From Pseudomonas sp. FP2335 (GTDB lineage Bacteria; Pseudomonadota; Gammaproteobacteria; Pseudomonadales; Pseudomonadaceae): a stretch of DNA of 64,000 nt. Shown piece after piece: positions 63,920-64,000 of the stretch. The first letter of the stretch is position 1, and each line of letters opens with the position of its first letter. The stretch spans positions 3,183,501 through 3,247,500 of the forward strand of contig NZ_CP117437.1 in assembly GCF_030687535.1 (NCBI RefSeq), in the 5' to 3' direction. The notes beneath the pieces are model-generated. The model was not told the DNA's origin, did not search any database, and saw only the letters and a list, made by a program, of their open reading frames with translations. A program made the translations under genes and the position numbers.

Positions 63920-64000
63920 ATGGAAGAAGCCGCCACACCGAAAGCCCGTCGCAACTATTTTATTCGCCACTGGCGAGGGGAGTTCCCGCTGGCGCACGCA
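63920..64000 (+). CDS. Partial gene at the window edge (N-terminus only)
   Basis: ATG at 63920 is preceded by CAAGGACC and opens MEEAATPKARRNYFIRHWRG followed by EFPLAHA to the window end, 27 codons without stop. The RNYFIRHWRGE start resembles that of polytopic membrane proteins of pseudomonads. It is divergent from the exported protein gene, sharing 125 bases of promoter region. The function cannot be told. Confidence 0.5.
   Translation, partial: MEEAATPKARRNYFIRHWRGEFPLAHA

Overview
The window is high-GC, densely coded chromosomal DNA from a fluorescent Pseudomonas, most likely the P. fluorescens group. The grounds are REP elements of the type GTGGGAGCGGGCTTGCCCGCG, a PvdQ homologue with a PvdS-type promoter, a hydroxyproline (lhp/hyp) operon, the glgA-treZ-malQ-treY-DUF2934-glgX block known from Pseudomonas, and OsmC-YcaO, Aer and FIST-type chemoreceptor genes. 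No phage or complete IS is present. All identifications were made by reading the sequence; no database search was run.

Layout. 0-5 kb: a QseBC/PmrAB-like two-component pair with a PmrA-like box, a small membrane protein, and trehalose synthase (treS) on the minus strand. 5-12.6 kb: 4-hydroxyproline catabolism (PAS-AraC regulator, permease, epimerase, deaminase, semialdehyde dehydrogenase, FAD dehydrogenase), followed by a second AraC-type regulator. 14-19 kb: a 27-codon ORF, a LysE exporter, a poly-Gly lipoprotein, tRNA-Cys, pvdQ and a Fur-fold DNA-binding protein. 19.1-22.6 kb: a 1165-residue putative toxin whose C-terminus carries a Tiki/ChaN-type catalytic pattern resembling the RRSP/PMT-C2 toxin domain. 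22.6-29.3 kb: LysR and aldo/keto reductase pair, a membrane chemoreceptor, SRPBCC, DUF411, a DedA-like protein and a D-2-hydroxyacid dehydrogenase. 29.8-41.6 kb: glycogen/trehalose cluster. 41.8-46.7 kb: an autotransporter and a Fur-boxed TonB-dependent siderophore receptor. 46.8-54 kb: accessory genes, a 186-bp MITE-like element, a soluble FIST chemoreceptor, an AraC-GyrI regulator and three decayed genes. 54-64 kb: DapA-like lyase, reverse transsulfuration pair, OsmC-YcaO, Aer and hypothetical genes.

How the genes work together. The hydroxyproline operon takes trans-4-hydroxy-L-proline to 2-oxoglutarate. GlgA makes alpha-glucan, GlgX debranches it, TreY and TreZ release trehalose and MalQ reshuffles the malto-oligosaccharides; TreS at 2.8-4.9 kb adds maltose-trehalose interconversion. 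pvdQ (PvdS box) and the TonB receptor (Fur box) both look iron-controlled. The three chemoreceptors each have a FliA (sigma-28)-like promoter, so they probably belong to the motility regulon.

The strongest leads for new biology are the RRSP/PMT-like toxin and a family of about 130-bp palindromes ending in TAGTGAG, which supply the stop codon of two different genes in this window.
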